A stretch of 64,000 nucleotides of DNA from contig NZ_VFQC01000001.1 of assembly GCF_006717075.1 (NCBI RefSeq), positions 2,527,501 to 2,591,500 on the forward strand, read 5' to 3'. Positions within the stretch are counted from its first letter, which is position 1. Every line of letters begins with the position of its first letter. Origin of the DNA: Haloactinospora alba. Lineage in GTDB: Bacteria; Actinomycetota; Actinomycetes; Streptosporangiales; Streptosporangiaceae. Shown here in pieces: positions 1 through 7,842 of the stretch. The position numbers and the translations under genes were made by a program. The notes below the pieces were generated by a model. That model did not search any database. It was not told the DNA's origin and worked only from the letters and a program-made list of their open reading frames with translations.

Positions 1-446
1 GTGAGTGCGGTGGCATCGGCGATGGCGAAGGGAACGTTGAGGATCTTGGCCAGAGTCTGGGCGAGCAACGTCTTTCCCGAGCCGGTCGGCCCGAGCAACA
101 GGATGTTGGACTTGGCGATCTCCACGTTCTCGTCGCGCTGACGCTCCCCCTCGGACTGGACCCTCTTGTAGTGGTTGTAGACCGCTACCGAGAGCGCCTT
201 CTTCGCCTGCTCCTGGCCGATGACGTACGAGTCGAGGAACTCGTAGATCTCCCGCGGCTTGGGAAGACTGTCCCACTTGACCTCGGTGGTCTCCGTGAGT
301 TCCTCTTCGATGATCTCGTTGCACAGGTCGATGCACTCGTCACAGATGTAGACACCGGGGCCGGCAATAAGCTTCTTCACCTGCTTCTGGCTCTTGCCGC
401 AGAACGAGCACTTCAGCAGGTCTCCACCGTCGCCGATGCGTGCCAC
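1..446 (-). CDS. clpX: ATP-dependent Clp protease ATP-binding subunit ClpX, 5' part
   Basis: AAA+ unfoldase that recognises substrates and feeds them into the ClpP chamber in the cytoplasm. Only the first ~148 codons are here; the gene runs off the left edge. The N-terminal zinc-binding domain is complete, with cysteine pairs CSFC (13-16) and CDEC (35-38), followed by the Walker A motif GPTGSGKT (119-126). The start is GTG at 446, preceded by AAGGAG 8 nt upstream, and gives the usual ClpX beginning [16 protein letters not shown]. It lies downstream of clpP1-clpP2 in the same direction, 201 bp from the clpP2 stop. A structured element in that gap suggests clpX may have some transcription of its own. 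The family assignment is secure. Confidence 0.96.
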   Translation of the reverse strand, partial: MARIGDGGDLLKCSFCGKSQKQVKKLIAGPGVYICDECIDLCNEIIEEELTETTEVKWDSLPKPREIYEFLDSYVIGQEQAKKALSVAVYNHYKRVQSEGERQRDENVEIAKSNILLLGPTGSGKTLLAQTLAKILNVPFAIADATAL

Positions 447-560
447 CCAGCTACTCCTTAAAACGTAGGCCACTCCGTTGTCGACCCCCACCGTGGTGGG
501 AACGCTCGCGGCCGCGATGGACGGAGCGATCTGTGCGTCGTTCTTCCGAGCCTAAGCGAC

Positions 561-618
561 GAGGCGGGCCGGCTTCACCACACGGTTGTGAACGGCGTGT
601 GATCCACCAACCCGCCTC
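561..618 (-). terminator. nested stem-loop between clpP2 and clpX
   Basis: An outer 8-bp stem (GAGGCGGG at 561-568 with CCCGCCTC at 611-618) encloses an inner 6-bp stem (CACACG 579-584 with CGTGTG 596-601). It sits 30 nt past the clpP2 stop and 115 nt before the clpX start on the minus strand. There is no U-tract. It could be a partial terminator or a processing site that separates clpP from clpX expression; the role is inference. Confidence 0.45.
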
Positions 619-647
619 AAACCCCGGAATCAGCAGATAAAACTCGC

Positions 648-1307
648 TTACTTCAAGGATTGCTTACGGTACGGAAGCACATAATCAGCGATTCCGTACT
701 CAACGGTTTCCTCCGCGGTGAGGATCTTGTCCCGCTCGATATCCTGCGAGACCTTTTCCTTCGTCTGCCCGGTGTGCTTGGACAGCGTCGACTCGAGCTG
801 CTCACGGATACGCATGATCTCGTTCGCGTGGATCTCGATGTCACTGGCCTGGCCGTACGAGCCCTCCGTGGCGGGCTGGTGGATCATCACCCGCGCGTTG
901 GGCAGGCAGGCCCGCTTGCCCTTGGAGCCGCCCGCCAGCAGCACGGCGGCCGCCGAGGCGGCCTGGCCGACGCAGACCGTCTCGATCTCCGGTCGGATGT
1001 ACTGCATCGTGTCGTAGATCGCCATCAGCGACGTGAACGAACCGCCGGGCGAGTTGATCATCACCTGGATGCTGCGGTCGGCGTCCAGCTGCTCCAGGGT
1101 GAAGAACTGCGAGATCAGGTCGTTGGCGGTGACGTCGTCGATCACCGACCCGACGAAGATGATCCGCTCCTCGAAGAGCTTGTTGTAGGGGTTCATCTCC
1201 TTGACGCCGTAGGAGGTGCGCTCCACGTACGACGGGAGGATGTAACGGCCCTGCGGGCTCATCGGCGCCATACCGCCGCCGTAGGGATTGGGGTTGTACT
1301 CGGTCAT
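648..1307 (-). CDS. clpP2: ATP-dependent Clp protease proteolytic subunit ClpP2
   Basis: Serine peptidase subunit of the ClpP chamber, 219 aa. In actinobacteria two different ClpP rings combine, and this is the copy next to clpX. The nucleophile is Ser118 in GQAASAAAVL, the histidine is His143 in MIHQPA, and the aspartate is in the DIERD segment (~189-193). I chose ATG 1307 because GGAAGG lies 7 nt upstream. An in-frame GTG at 1322 would place that ribosome binding site inside the gene. The gene follows clpP1 by 48 bp and is almost certainly co-transcribed with it. All catalytic residues are present, so both ClpP copies look active. Confidence 0.96.
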   Translation of the reverse strand: MTEYNPNPYGGGMAPMSPQGRYILPSYVERTSYGVKEMNPYNKLFEERIIFVGSVIDDVTANDLISQFFTLEQLDADRSIQVMINSPGGSFTSLMAIYDTMQYIRPEIETVCVGQAASAAAVLLAGGSKGKRACLPNARVMIHQPATEGSYGQASDIEIHANEIMRIREQLESTLSKHTGQTKEKVSQDIERDKILTAEETVEYGIADYVLPYRKQSLK

Positions 1308-1355
1308 GTTCGGGCCTTCCACACTGCGCCTATCCGCACGGACGGGGGTCGTCGA

Positions 1356-1991
1356 TCAGCTCGGTTCACCGGTCACGTCGAGGGTTCCCTCCAGCACCTC
1401 GTCGATGAAGCCGTAGTCCTTGGCTTCCTGCGCCATGAACCACCGGTCCCGGTCGGAGTCCTTCTCGATCTGTTCGACCGTCTGGCCCGTGTGCACCGAG
1501 ATGCGCTCCAGGAACATCTTCTTTACGTAGAGGAGCTGGTCGGCCAGGATCCGGATGTCGGAGGCGGTACCTCCGATGCCACCCGTCGGCTGGTGCATCA
1601 TGACGCGGGCGTTCGGCAGCGCGAAGCGCTTGCCCTGCGTACCCGCGCACAGCAGCATCTGCCCCATGGAGGCGGCGAGCCCCATGCCCACGGTGCGGAT
1701 GTTGTTCGGGATGTACTGCATGACGTCGTAGATCGCCATGCCCGCGGTCACTGACCCGCCCGGCGAGTTGATGTAGAGGGTGATGTCCCGCTGCCGGTCC
1801 TCGGCGGACAGCAGCAGCAGTTCTCCCACGATGCGGTTGGCGATCTCGTCGTCCACCTGCTGGCCGAGGAAGATGATGCGCTGGCGCAGCAGGCGTTGAG
1901 ACGTCTGCTCATACGCCGAGGGCATCGGCGGCTCGGCCGTACGGGCGTCGGTTCCCATGGACTCATTCGTAGTCGGCGGCACTCTCGTCAC
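1356..1991 (-). CDS. clpP1: ATP-dependent Clp protease proteolytic subunit ClpP1
   Basis: First ClpP peptidase of the pair, 211 aa from GTG 1991. The catalytic serine is Ser108 in GLAASMGQ, the histidine is His133 in MMHQPT, and the aspartate lies in the DSDRD segment. The first ~25 residues are a non-conserved, Thr/Pro-rich propeptide, as in many actinobacterial ClpP1 proteins. GTG 1991 has GGAG only 3 nt away. ATG 1958 (MGTDAR) is an alternative with a poorer ribosome binding site, so the start is uncertain by 11 codons. A ClgR-type box lies ~80 nt upstream. The gene is downstream of tig but separated from it by a strong terminator. Confidence 0.95.
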   Translation of the reverse strand: MTRVPPTTNESMGTDARTAEPPMPSAYEQTSQRLLRQRIIFLGQQVDDEIANRIVGELLLLSAEDRQRDITLYINSPGGSVTAGMAIYDVMQYIPNNIRTVGMGLAASMGQMLLCAGTQGKRFALPNARVMMHQPTGGIGGTASDIRILADQLLYVKKMFLERISVHTGQTVEQIEKDSDRDRWFMAQEAKDYGFIDEVLEGTLDVTGEPS

Positions 1992-2069
1992 CTGCTCCGG
2001 GTTCGAAACGGTTGCGATGCTTGCGACACTAACGCCCGCAGCTGGGCCGGGCGCACGCTTCGCAGGGAT

Positions 2070-2084
2070 GTTCGCTTTGAGCGC
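2070..2084. promoter_or_regulatory. ClgR-type operator upstream of clpP1P2
   Basis: The stretch GTTCGCTTTGAGCGC contains CGC-N5-GCG exactly (2073-2083). This is the core of the box bound by the ClgR activator of clp genes in Streptomyces and Corynebacterium. It lies ~80 bp upstream of the clpP1 start, on the promoter side of a -10-like GTTAGTGT on the minus strand. The motif match is seen; ClgR control is inferred, and no clgR gene is in this window. Confidence 0.55.
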
Positions 2085-2120
2085 AGGTCCTGTACCTGCG
2101 GAATAGGCCCCGCAACACGA

Positions 2121-2164
2121 CTACGGGCCCCGAACCGACTCTCCGGCCGGTTCGGGGCCCGTAG
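2121..2164 (-). terminator. intrinsic terminator of tig
   Basis: A perfect 17-bp inverted repeat (2121-2137 with 2148-2164) with a 10-nt loop begins 20 nt past the tig stop. It is very GC-rich and has no U-tract, the usual actinobacterial form. It separates tig transcription from clpP1P2. Confidence 0.8.
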
Positions 2165-2184
2165 CGGCGTGTCCTGCGGGCGAC

Positions 2185-3600
2185 TCAGGAAGCGGGTTCC
2201 TCGTCCTGGTCGCGCTGCTCCGCCGCGGGCTCGCTCGTGCCCTCGGAAGCGTTCTCGGACTCGGCGGCCTCCTCCTGCTCGCCGGTCTCCTCGGCGCTCT
2301 TCTGCTCGACCACGTTGCCCGACTCGTCGGTGATGACGGCCTTCTCCAGCACGAGGTCCATGGCCTTGGAACGCACGACCTCGGTGTAGACGACCTGGAT
2401 CTGCTCGGACTGGACGAGGTGCTGGGCAAGCTGGTCGGGAGAGACGCCCATCCGCTGGGCCTGCTCCACGACGTACTGGCTGAGCTCGTTGTTGTCGGCC
2501 GAGAGCTCTTCCTGCATCGCGAGCTGGTCAAGGATGAAGCCGGCCTTCACCGCGGAGCGCGCACCCTTGGTGAGCTCCTCCTCGAACTCCTCCTCGGTCT
2601 GCTCCTGGGACTCGAGGTAGGCCTCCTTCGTCAGCCCGCTCTGCTCGAGCTGCTGTTCCAGGCTCTGCTGACGACGGCTGATCTCCTCGTCGACCGCCGA
2701 GTCCGGCAGGGACAGCTCGATCGAGTCGACCAGCTTCTCCAGCGCACGGTCCCGGCCCTGCGAAAGCTGCTGGAGACGCCGGGACTCCTCCAACCGGGAC
2801 CGGGTGTCGGCCCGCAGCTCCTCGATCGTGTCGAACTCGCTCGCCATCTGGGCGAACTCGTCGTCCAGCGCGGGAAGCTCCTTGACCTTGACACTGTGCA
2901 CCGTGACGGTGACGTCGGCCTCCTGGCCCTGGTACTCACCGCCGACGAGGGTGGTGGAGAAGGTGGCGCTCTCGCCCTCGGACATGCCCTCCAGCGTCTC
3001 GTCCAGGCCCTCCAGCACCGTGTTGGTGCCGACCTCGTAGGACAGGCCACTGGTCTGCACGTCCTCCAGCGGTTCGCCGTCCACCGCCGCGGACAGGTCG
3101 ATGGAGGTGTGGTCGCCGCTCTGGACGGGCCGGTTCGCCCCCACCAGTGTGGAGAAACGCTCCCGCAGGTTGGCGATCTGGTCCTCGACCTGCTCGTCGG
3201 TGACCTCGGCATCGTCCACTGTGACCTCGAGGCCCTCGTAGCCGGTCACCTCGAACCTGGGACGGATGTCCACCTCGGCGGTGAACGCGAGCTCCTCGTT
3301 GTCCTCGAGCTTGGTGACCTCCACGTCGGGCTGTCCGAGCGTGTAGATCTCCTCTTGCTGCACGGCCTGGTTGTAGAGCTCAGGGACGGCGTGGTTCACC
3401 GCTTCGCTGATCACCGCCCCGCGCCCGACGTAGCGGTCGATCAGCCGAGCCGGCGCCTTACCGGGGCGGAAGCCCTTGATTCGGACCTGCTTGGCGAGCG
3501 ACTTGTATGTCTCGTCGAAGGCGTGCTCGAGTTCCTCGAACGGAACCTCGATGGTCAGCTTGACCCGGGTCGGGCTGAGCTCCTCGACATCGGTCTTCAC
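2185..3600 (-). CDS. tig: trigger factor, ribosome-associated chaperone
   Basis: Ribosome-bound chaperone and peptidyl-prolyl isomerase that receives nascent chains at the exit tunnel, 471 aa. The ribosome-docking signature GFRPGKAP is at residues 43-50. An FKBP-like isomerase domain follows (~150-235), then the long helical substrate-binding domain. The last ~45 residues are an acidic Glu/Ala/Ser-rich tail that looks disordered. The start is GTG 3600 with AGGAG 9 nt upstream. It stands alone between a tRNA gene and clpP1P2, the order common in actinobacteria, and has its own terminator. Identification is secure. Confidence 0.96.
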   Translation of the reverse strand: MKTDVEELSPTRVKLTIEVPFEELEHAFDETYKSLAKQVRIKGFRPGKAPARLIDRYVGRGAVISEAVNHAVPELYNQAVQQEEIYTLGQPDVEVTKLEDNEELAFTAEVDIRPRFEVTGYEGLEVTVDDAEVTDEQVEDQIANLRERFSTLVGANRPVQSGDHTSIDLSAAVDGEPLEDVQTSGLSYEVGTNTVLEGLDETLEGMSEGESATFSTTLVGGEYQGQEADVTVTVHSVKVKELPALDDEFAQMASEFDTIEELRADTRSRLEESRRLQQLSQGRDRALEKLVDSIELSLPDSAVDEEISRRQQSLEQQLEQSGLTKEAYLESQEQTEEEFEEELTKGARSAVKAGFILDQLAMQEELSADNNELSQYVVEQAQRMGVSPDQLAQHLVQSEQIQVVYTEVVRSKAMDLVLEKAVITDESGNVVEQKSAEETGEQEEAAESENASEGTSEPAAEQRDQDEEPAS

Positions 3601-3824
3601 GGGGCGGTACTCCTAGATTTCCGGCTGTTTTCCGGGACGACCCGGTACAGAGGCACATTCACGGTAACGATACTCACAAGCACCGGCCGCAACGGACTGT
3701 GACACCGAGTGCGGAACCTGACGCACGGTGATCGTGGTCTTGTGCTGATCCTGCCAAGTCTAGGGCAGGTGCACCGGGGCTCGTGGCGACCGGGATGCTG
3801 GCCGACCTGCCACAAGCCATTTCG

Positions 3825-3899
3825 TCGGGGAGGCGGGACTCGAACCCGCGGCCTCATGCTCCCAAAGCATGCGCGCTGACCAAGCTGCGCTACTCCCCG
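3825..3899 (-). tRNA. tRNA-Pro (anticodon UGG)
   Basis: Cloverleaf on the minus strand, 75 nt. The acceptor stem pairs CGGGGAG with CTCCCCG, the T-arm contains GGTTCGAGTCC, and the anticodon loop CTTTGGGA gives UGG, which reads CCN proline codons. The 3' CCA is not encoded. A 5' C in the acceptor stem is typical of bacterial tRNA-Pro. Confidence 0.93.
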
Positions 3900-4003
3900 T
3901 GGATTTCGCGAGATGCACCCGGGACGGTGCACAACTCACTCCGTGAAGACTGTAGTGTTGTCCCCGTCGGCACAGACGAGTCTAGAGGAAACTCAGACGG
4001 CTT

Positions 4004-4147
4004 CGTGCCACGCGGGCGTAGTTCAATGGCAGAACTCCAGCCTTCCAAGCTGGCCATGCGGGTTCGATTCCCGTCGCCCGCTCTACGGAGAAAATCCGTT
4101 TCCCCTGGACACACGCCAGGCCCGGCCTCTGCGGGGGAACACACACG
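4004..4147 (+). repeat. tandem duplication carrying tRNA-Gly, copy 1
   Basis: First of two direct repeats of ~144 bp, offset by 165 bp. The copies differ at only two positions (GG versus AT after ACACGCCA). Each holds a whole tRNA-Gly plus ~65 bp of 3' flank with a short hairpin (ACGGA/TCCGT) followed by TTT. Near-identity of the non-coding flank points to a recent duplication. Confidence 0.9.
4012..4082 (+). tRNA. tRNA-Gly (anticodon UCC), copy 1
   Basis: A 71-nt cloverleaf. The acceptor stem pairs GCGGGCG with CGCCCGC, the D-arm is AGTTCAATGGCAGAACT, the anticodon loop CTTCCAA gives UCC (GGA and GGG codons), and the T-arm contains GGTTCGATTCC. CCA is not encoded. It is identical to the second copy. 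Confidence 0.95.
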
Positions 4148-4168
4148 TGGAGGGAGCCCGAAGGGTTC

Positions 4169-4312
4169 CGTGCCACGCGGGCGTAGTTCAATGGCAGAAC
4201 TCCAGCCTTCCAAGCTGGCCATGCGGGTTCGATTCCCGTCGCCCGCTCTACGGAGAAAATCCGTTTCCCCTGGACACACGCCAGATCCGGCCTCTGCGGG
4301 GGAACACACACG
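4169..4312 (+). repeat. tandem duplication carrying tRNA-Gly, copy 2
   Basis: Second copy of the ~144-bp direct repeat at 4004-4147, with two substitutions in the 3' flank. A 21-bp non-repeated spacer separates the two copies. Confidence 0.9.
4177..4247 (+). tRNA. tRNA-Gly (anticodon UCC), copy 2
   Basis: Identical in sequence to the tRNA-Gly at 4012-4082, with the same UCC anticodon and intact stems. Followed by the same short hairpin and T-run. Both copies look functional. Confidence 0.95.
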
Positions 4313-4466
4313 CGCTCACGCGCGCGTGGGCCCGTCCCGGACAGGGGCGGAATCTCCCCTCGGCGAGTGCTGTGGGACCGGTCGGATACTGCCGGATATC
4401 TTGGCAGTGCGGGCCTTCGCCCCGCGGTGGTCCGCGACCCCGCATCCCTGTGTAAGGCTAAGGTCG

Positions 4467-4970
4467 ATGACGAGTCCCGATCCGCTGGACATAACCACTC
4501 CCGCACTGGGTTTCCAGTGGCTTTTCCCACCGGAGTCACACGCGAGTCCGGCTGTCGCCACCGGCGTGTTCGACGTCCTGCACGTGGGCCATGTGCGTTT
4601 TCTCTCCGCCGTCCGCGAGGCTGGCCACCCCCTCGTCGTCGGTGTGGAGGACGACGAGCGTGTGACCGCGTGGAAGGGGGAGGGCCGGCCGGTCAATCCC
4701 GCCGCAGAACGCGCTGAGATGCTCAGTGCGCTTCGCTGCGTCGACGGGGTGTTGTGCATATCCGGCCCCGCTGACGTCGCCGACTGGAAAGCCTACACAG
4801 AGCTGTTGCGCCCACTGGCCCCCGCGGCTCTGGCGTTCACCGAGGGCGACCCGCACGCGGACGCCAAACGGCGCGGTGCCGAGGCGCTGCAGGCCGAGGT
4901 GTGGGAGTTCCCACTCACCCAGGGGCGTTCCACCACCGGGGCCCTGGGCAGGCTCACCCGTTCCTCCTGA
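4467..4970 (+). CDS. cytidylyltransferase-fold nucleotidyltransferase (RfaE C-domain/TagD-like)
   Basis: Protein of 167 aa with the nucleotidyltransferase alpha/beta fold. The N-terminal [10 protein letters not shown] segment carries the HxGH nucleotide-binding motif at residues 39-42, and a C-terminal GRSTTG segment corresponds to the (I/R)SST-type motif of the family. Proteins of this kind transfer CMP or AMP onto phosphorylated alcohols or sugars; the actual substrate cannot be read from the sequence. ATG 4467 was chosen because the HxGH motif then falls at the usual distance from the N terminus. A longer in-frame reading back to 3783 would cross both tRNA genes. It has no partner gene nearby. 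Confidence 0.75.
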   Translation: MTSPDPLDITTPALGFQWLFPPESHASPAVATGVFDVLHVGHVRFLSAVREAGHPLVVGVEDDERVTAWKGEGRPVNPAAERAEMLSALRCVDGVLCISGPADVADWKAYTELLRPLAPAALAFTEGDPHADAKRRGAEALQAEVWEFPLTQGRSTTGALGRLTRSS

Positions 4971-5114
4971 GTCACGGATCCCGTCCGCCCCCGGCCGTCC
5001 CGGAACTGTCCGATTCGCACTCCGCGTCCGGGAACAACGGGAAGCGCCGGACGGCTGCCACTGTTACCCCTCCGATGCGGCGGTAACAGCCCAAGACGAA
5101 ACGGAGAACGTTCC

Positions 5115-6989
5115 ATGATGACCGGCGGGCCACCCGTGTACCGGGCTCTGGTCAACGACGGCAGCGCCAAGGGGGCGAGCCTCTCCCCCGGCATACTGCG
5201 CCGCATCAGCGGATACGCCCGACCCTACTGGCGGGCGATCGCGCTGTTCCTCCTGGCGACATCCGTCAGTTCCGCGATCGTCGTCGCCAGCCCCCTCCTG
5301 CTGAAGTCCATCATCGACCGCGGTGTCGCCCAGGAGAACACCACGCTGGTGACGTGGTTGGCGCTGGGGGTGGGAGTGCTCGCGCTCCTGGAGGCCGCGC
5401 TGGGCCTGACGAGCCGCTGGCTGTCGGCGCGCATCGGTGAGGGGGTCATCTACCTGCTGCGCACCGAGGTCTTCCGCCACGTGCAACGCATGCCGCTGGC
5501 GTTCTTCACCCGCACCCAGACCGGTTCGCTCACCAGCCGGCTGAACACCGACGTCGTCGGTGCGCAGCGAGCGGTCACCTCGGTACTGCAGTCGGTGGTC
5601 TCCAACGTCATCAGCGCCGTCGCCGTCATCATCACCATGCTGGCGCTGTCCTGGAAGATCACCCTGCTCGCGCTGCTGCTGATCCCGATCTTCATCCTCC
5701 CCGCCAAGCTCATCGGCCGTAAGGTCGCCAGGATCTCGCGTACCGGAATGAACATGGACGCCGAGATGAGCTCGCTCATGACCGAACGGTTCAACGTCGG
5801 CGGCGCGACGCTGGTGAAGCTCTACGGTCGCCCCGAGGAGGAGGCGCAGCGGTTCTCCGAACGCGCGGCCCGGGTGCGGGACATCGGTGTGGCGCAGGCG
5901 GTGTTCGGCGGTCTGCTGTTCACCCTCATCGGGCTCATCACCTCCCTGGCGACGGCCGTGGTCTACGGGGTCGGCGGCCATCTCGTCATCGGCGGGGCGT
6001 TCCAGCTCGGCACCCTGGTGGCGCTGACGACCCTGTTGGCGCGTCTCTACGGCCCGATCACCGCCCTGTCCAACGTGCACGTGGAGATCATGACCGCGCT
6101 GGTCAGCTTCGACCGGGTGTTCGAGGTCCTGGACCTCAAGCCGATGATCGAGGAGCGCCCCGACGCGCGGGACGTCCCCGAGGGGCCGCTGGGTGTGGAG
6201 TTCGACGGCGTCTCGTTCCGTTACCCCACCGCCGGTGAGTCCTCGCTGGCGTCGCTGGAGCTGACCCCGGACGCCGAGGGAACCGCGGACAGCGACGTCC
6301 TCCGCGGGATCTCGCTCACCGCCGCCCCCGGACAGCTCGTGGCGCTGGTGGGACCGTCCGGGGCGGGGAAGACGACCCTGACCCACCTCGTGTCGCGGCT
6401 GTACGACCCGACCGAGGGAACGGTGCGTATCGGCGGGTTGGACCTACGGGAGGCCCGGACGCAGTCGTTGCGCGACACGGTCGGGGTCGTCACCCAGGAC
6501 CCGCACCTGTTCCACGACACCGTGGGCGAGAACCTCCGCTACGCCCGCCCCGAAGCCACGGACGCCGAACTGCTCGAGGCCATGCGGGCCGCCCAGCTCG
6601 AACCGCTCCTGGAAAGCCTGCCGGACGGGTTACAGACGATGGTGGGAGACCGCGGCTACCGGTTGTCCGGCGGGGAAAAGCAACGGCTCGCGATCGCCCG
6701 GCTGCTGCTGAAGTCCCCCTCGGTGGTGGTTCTGGACGAGGCCACCGCGCACCTGGACTCGGAGTCCGAGGCGGCCGTACAGGAGGCGCTGCGCACCGCG
6801 CTCAGCGGACGGACCTCGCTGGTGATCGCCCACCGGTTGGCGACCGTGCGCGAGGCCGACCGGATCCTCGTGCTGGAGGAGGGGCGCATCGTGGAACGCG
6901 GCACCCACGAGGAGCTGTTGGGGCAGGGCGGCCTGTACACGGCCCTGTACCGCACACAGTTCGCCGCCCAGGAGGAGCCCAGCGCCTGA
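5115..6989 (+). CDS. ABC transporter, fused permease and ATP-binding half-exporter
   Basis: Exporter of the MsbA/LmrA type, 624 aa. It has an N-terminal six-helix membrane domain (~35-330) and a C-terminal ATPase with Walker A GPSGAGKTT (~412-420), the signature LSGGEKQR (~516) and Walker B VVVLDEATAHLD (~540). It probably works as a homodimer, since no partner half-transporter is adjacent. The start is ATG 5115 with GGAG 8 nt upstream. The TetR gene 92 bp downstream may control it together with the MFS exporter that follows. The substrate is unknown; drug or lipid export are the usual roles of the family. Confidence 0.88.
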   Translation: MMTGGPPVYRALVNDGSAKGASLSPGILRRISGYARPYWRAIALFLLATSVSSAIVVASPLLLKSIIDRGVAQENTTLVTWLALGVGVLALLEAALGLTSRWLSARIGEGVIYLLRTEVFRHVQRMPLAFFTRTQTGSLTSRLNTDVVGAQRAVTSVLQSVVSNVISAVAVIITMLALSWKITLLALLLIPIFILPAKLIGRKVARISRTGMNMDAEMSSLMTERFNVGGATLVKLYGRPEEEAQRFSERAARVRDIGVAQAVFGGLLFTLIGLITSLATAVVYGVGGHLVIGGAFQLGTLVALTTLLARLYGPITALSNVHVEIMTALVSFDRVFEVLDLKPMIEERPDARDVPEGPLGVEFDGVSFRYPTAGESSLASLELTPDAEGTADSDVLRGISLTAAPGQLVALVGPSGAGKTTLTHLVSRLYDPTEGTVRIGGLDLREARTQSLRDTVGVVTQDPHLFHDTVGENLRYARPEATDAELLEAMRAAQLEPLLESLPDGLQTMVGDRGYRLSGGEKQRLAIARLLLKSPSVVVLDEATAHLDSESEAAVQEALRTALSGRTSLVIAHRLATVREADRILVLEEGRIVERGTHEELLGQGGLYTALYRTQFAAQEEPSA

Positions 6990-7009
6990 GGCTCACGCAG
7001 AACAGAAAC

Positions 7010-7058
7010 TTGCAGTGGACGCAAATATTCTCCTTGCGCATTTTTTCATGAACTGCAA
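7010..7058. promoter_or_regulatory. AT-rich region with TTGCAG/CTGCAA arms upstream of the tetR-like gene
   Basis: TTGCAG (7010-7015) and CTGCAA (7053-7058) form complementary arms across a 37-bp AT-rich stretch that is unusual for this DNA. It lies directly upstream of a TetR-family gene and could hold its promoter and autoregulatory operator. Six-bp arms could arise by chance, so confidence is low. Confidence 0.25.
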
Positions 7059-7081
7059 CAATAATGCGGGAGGTGAGATCG

Positions 7082-7696
7082 TTGGGTCTTCGGGAGCGCA
7101 AGAAGCTCGCCACACGCAAGACGCTGCAGCGCGAGACCGTGCGGCTCGTGGTCGAGCACGGACTCGACCACGTGACGGTCGAGGACGTCGCCGCCGCCGC
7201 CGACGTATCCGAGCGGACCTTCTTCAACTACTTCTCCTCCAAGGAGGAGGCCCTCGTCGGCGACGGACCCCCTCGCCCCCTGGAGGAGGCACGGGAGACC
7301 TTCGTGGGGGGCGGCCCGACCGGTGAACTCACCGAGGACCTCAAACGGCTCCTCATCTCGCCTCTGGAGGACGAGTCCGACATCGGCCCGTTCTTCGAGG
7401 ACCTACGGCTGCGCATGCGGCTCATCGAGTTGGAACCGCAGCTGGTACCGAAGCTCAAGGCCGCCTTCGCCGCGGGAGAGCAGGAAATCTCGGAGACGCT
7501 CGCCGAGCGCCTCGGGGACGACCCGGGTGACATCCGGCCGCAGATCCTGGCGGAAGTGGGGATGACCGCGATGCGCTTCTCCATCCGCCGCTTCGGCGGG
7601 CCAACGCCCGAAACGCCAGTGAGCGTCCAGCAGATCCACGCGACGTTCGACCACGCCTTCGCGGTGCTGCGCTCCGCTTTCGGACCGCAGCACTGA
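7082..7696 (+). CDS. TetR/AcrR-family transcriptional regulator
   Basis: DNA-binding regulator of 204 aa with an N-terminal TetR helix-turn-helix (~8-60). The recognition segment [19 protein letters not shown] and the following SSKEEAL are typical of the family. The C-terminal ligand domain is unconserved. I prefer the TTG start at 7082 because GGGAGGTGA lies 5-13 nt upstream; an ATG at 7064 would put that ribosome binding site inside the gene. Between an ABC exporter and an MFS exporter, it is most likely their local repressor. The ligand is unknown. Confidence 0.85.
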   Translation: MGLRERKKLATRKTLQRETVRLVVEHGLDHVTVEDVAAAADVSERTFFNYFSSKEEALVGDGPPRPLEEARETFVGGGPTGELTEDLKRLLISPLEDESDIGPFFEDLRLRMRLIELEPQLVPKLKAAFAAGEQEISETLAERLGDDPGDIRPQILAEVGMTAMRFSIRRFGGPTPETPVSVQQIHATFDHAFAVLRSAFGPQH

Positions 7697-7842
7697 CGGG
7701 GCGCCACCCCGCGCCGCGTCGCCCCGCAGAGATGGTGCCGCCATCCCCCGCAACCGTACGGCACCACGCAAGCACGCACCGAACACGCAGCTCCGCGTCC
7801 GCACCGCGCGGAAAGCGGAAAACGGGAAGTGAGCATTCCGCT

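Noticed and set aside
4004-4312. Integration site or CRISPR-like repeats at the tRNA-Gly pair
   Set aside because: No integrase or mobile gene nearby; only two copies, each holding a full tRNA.
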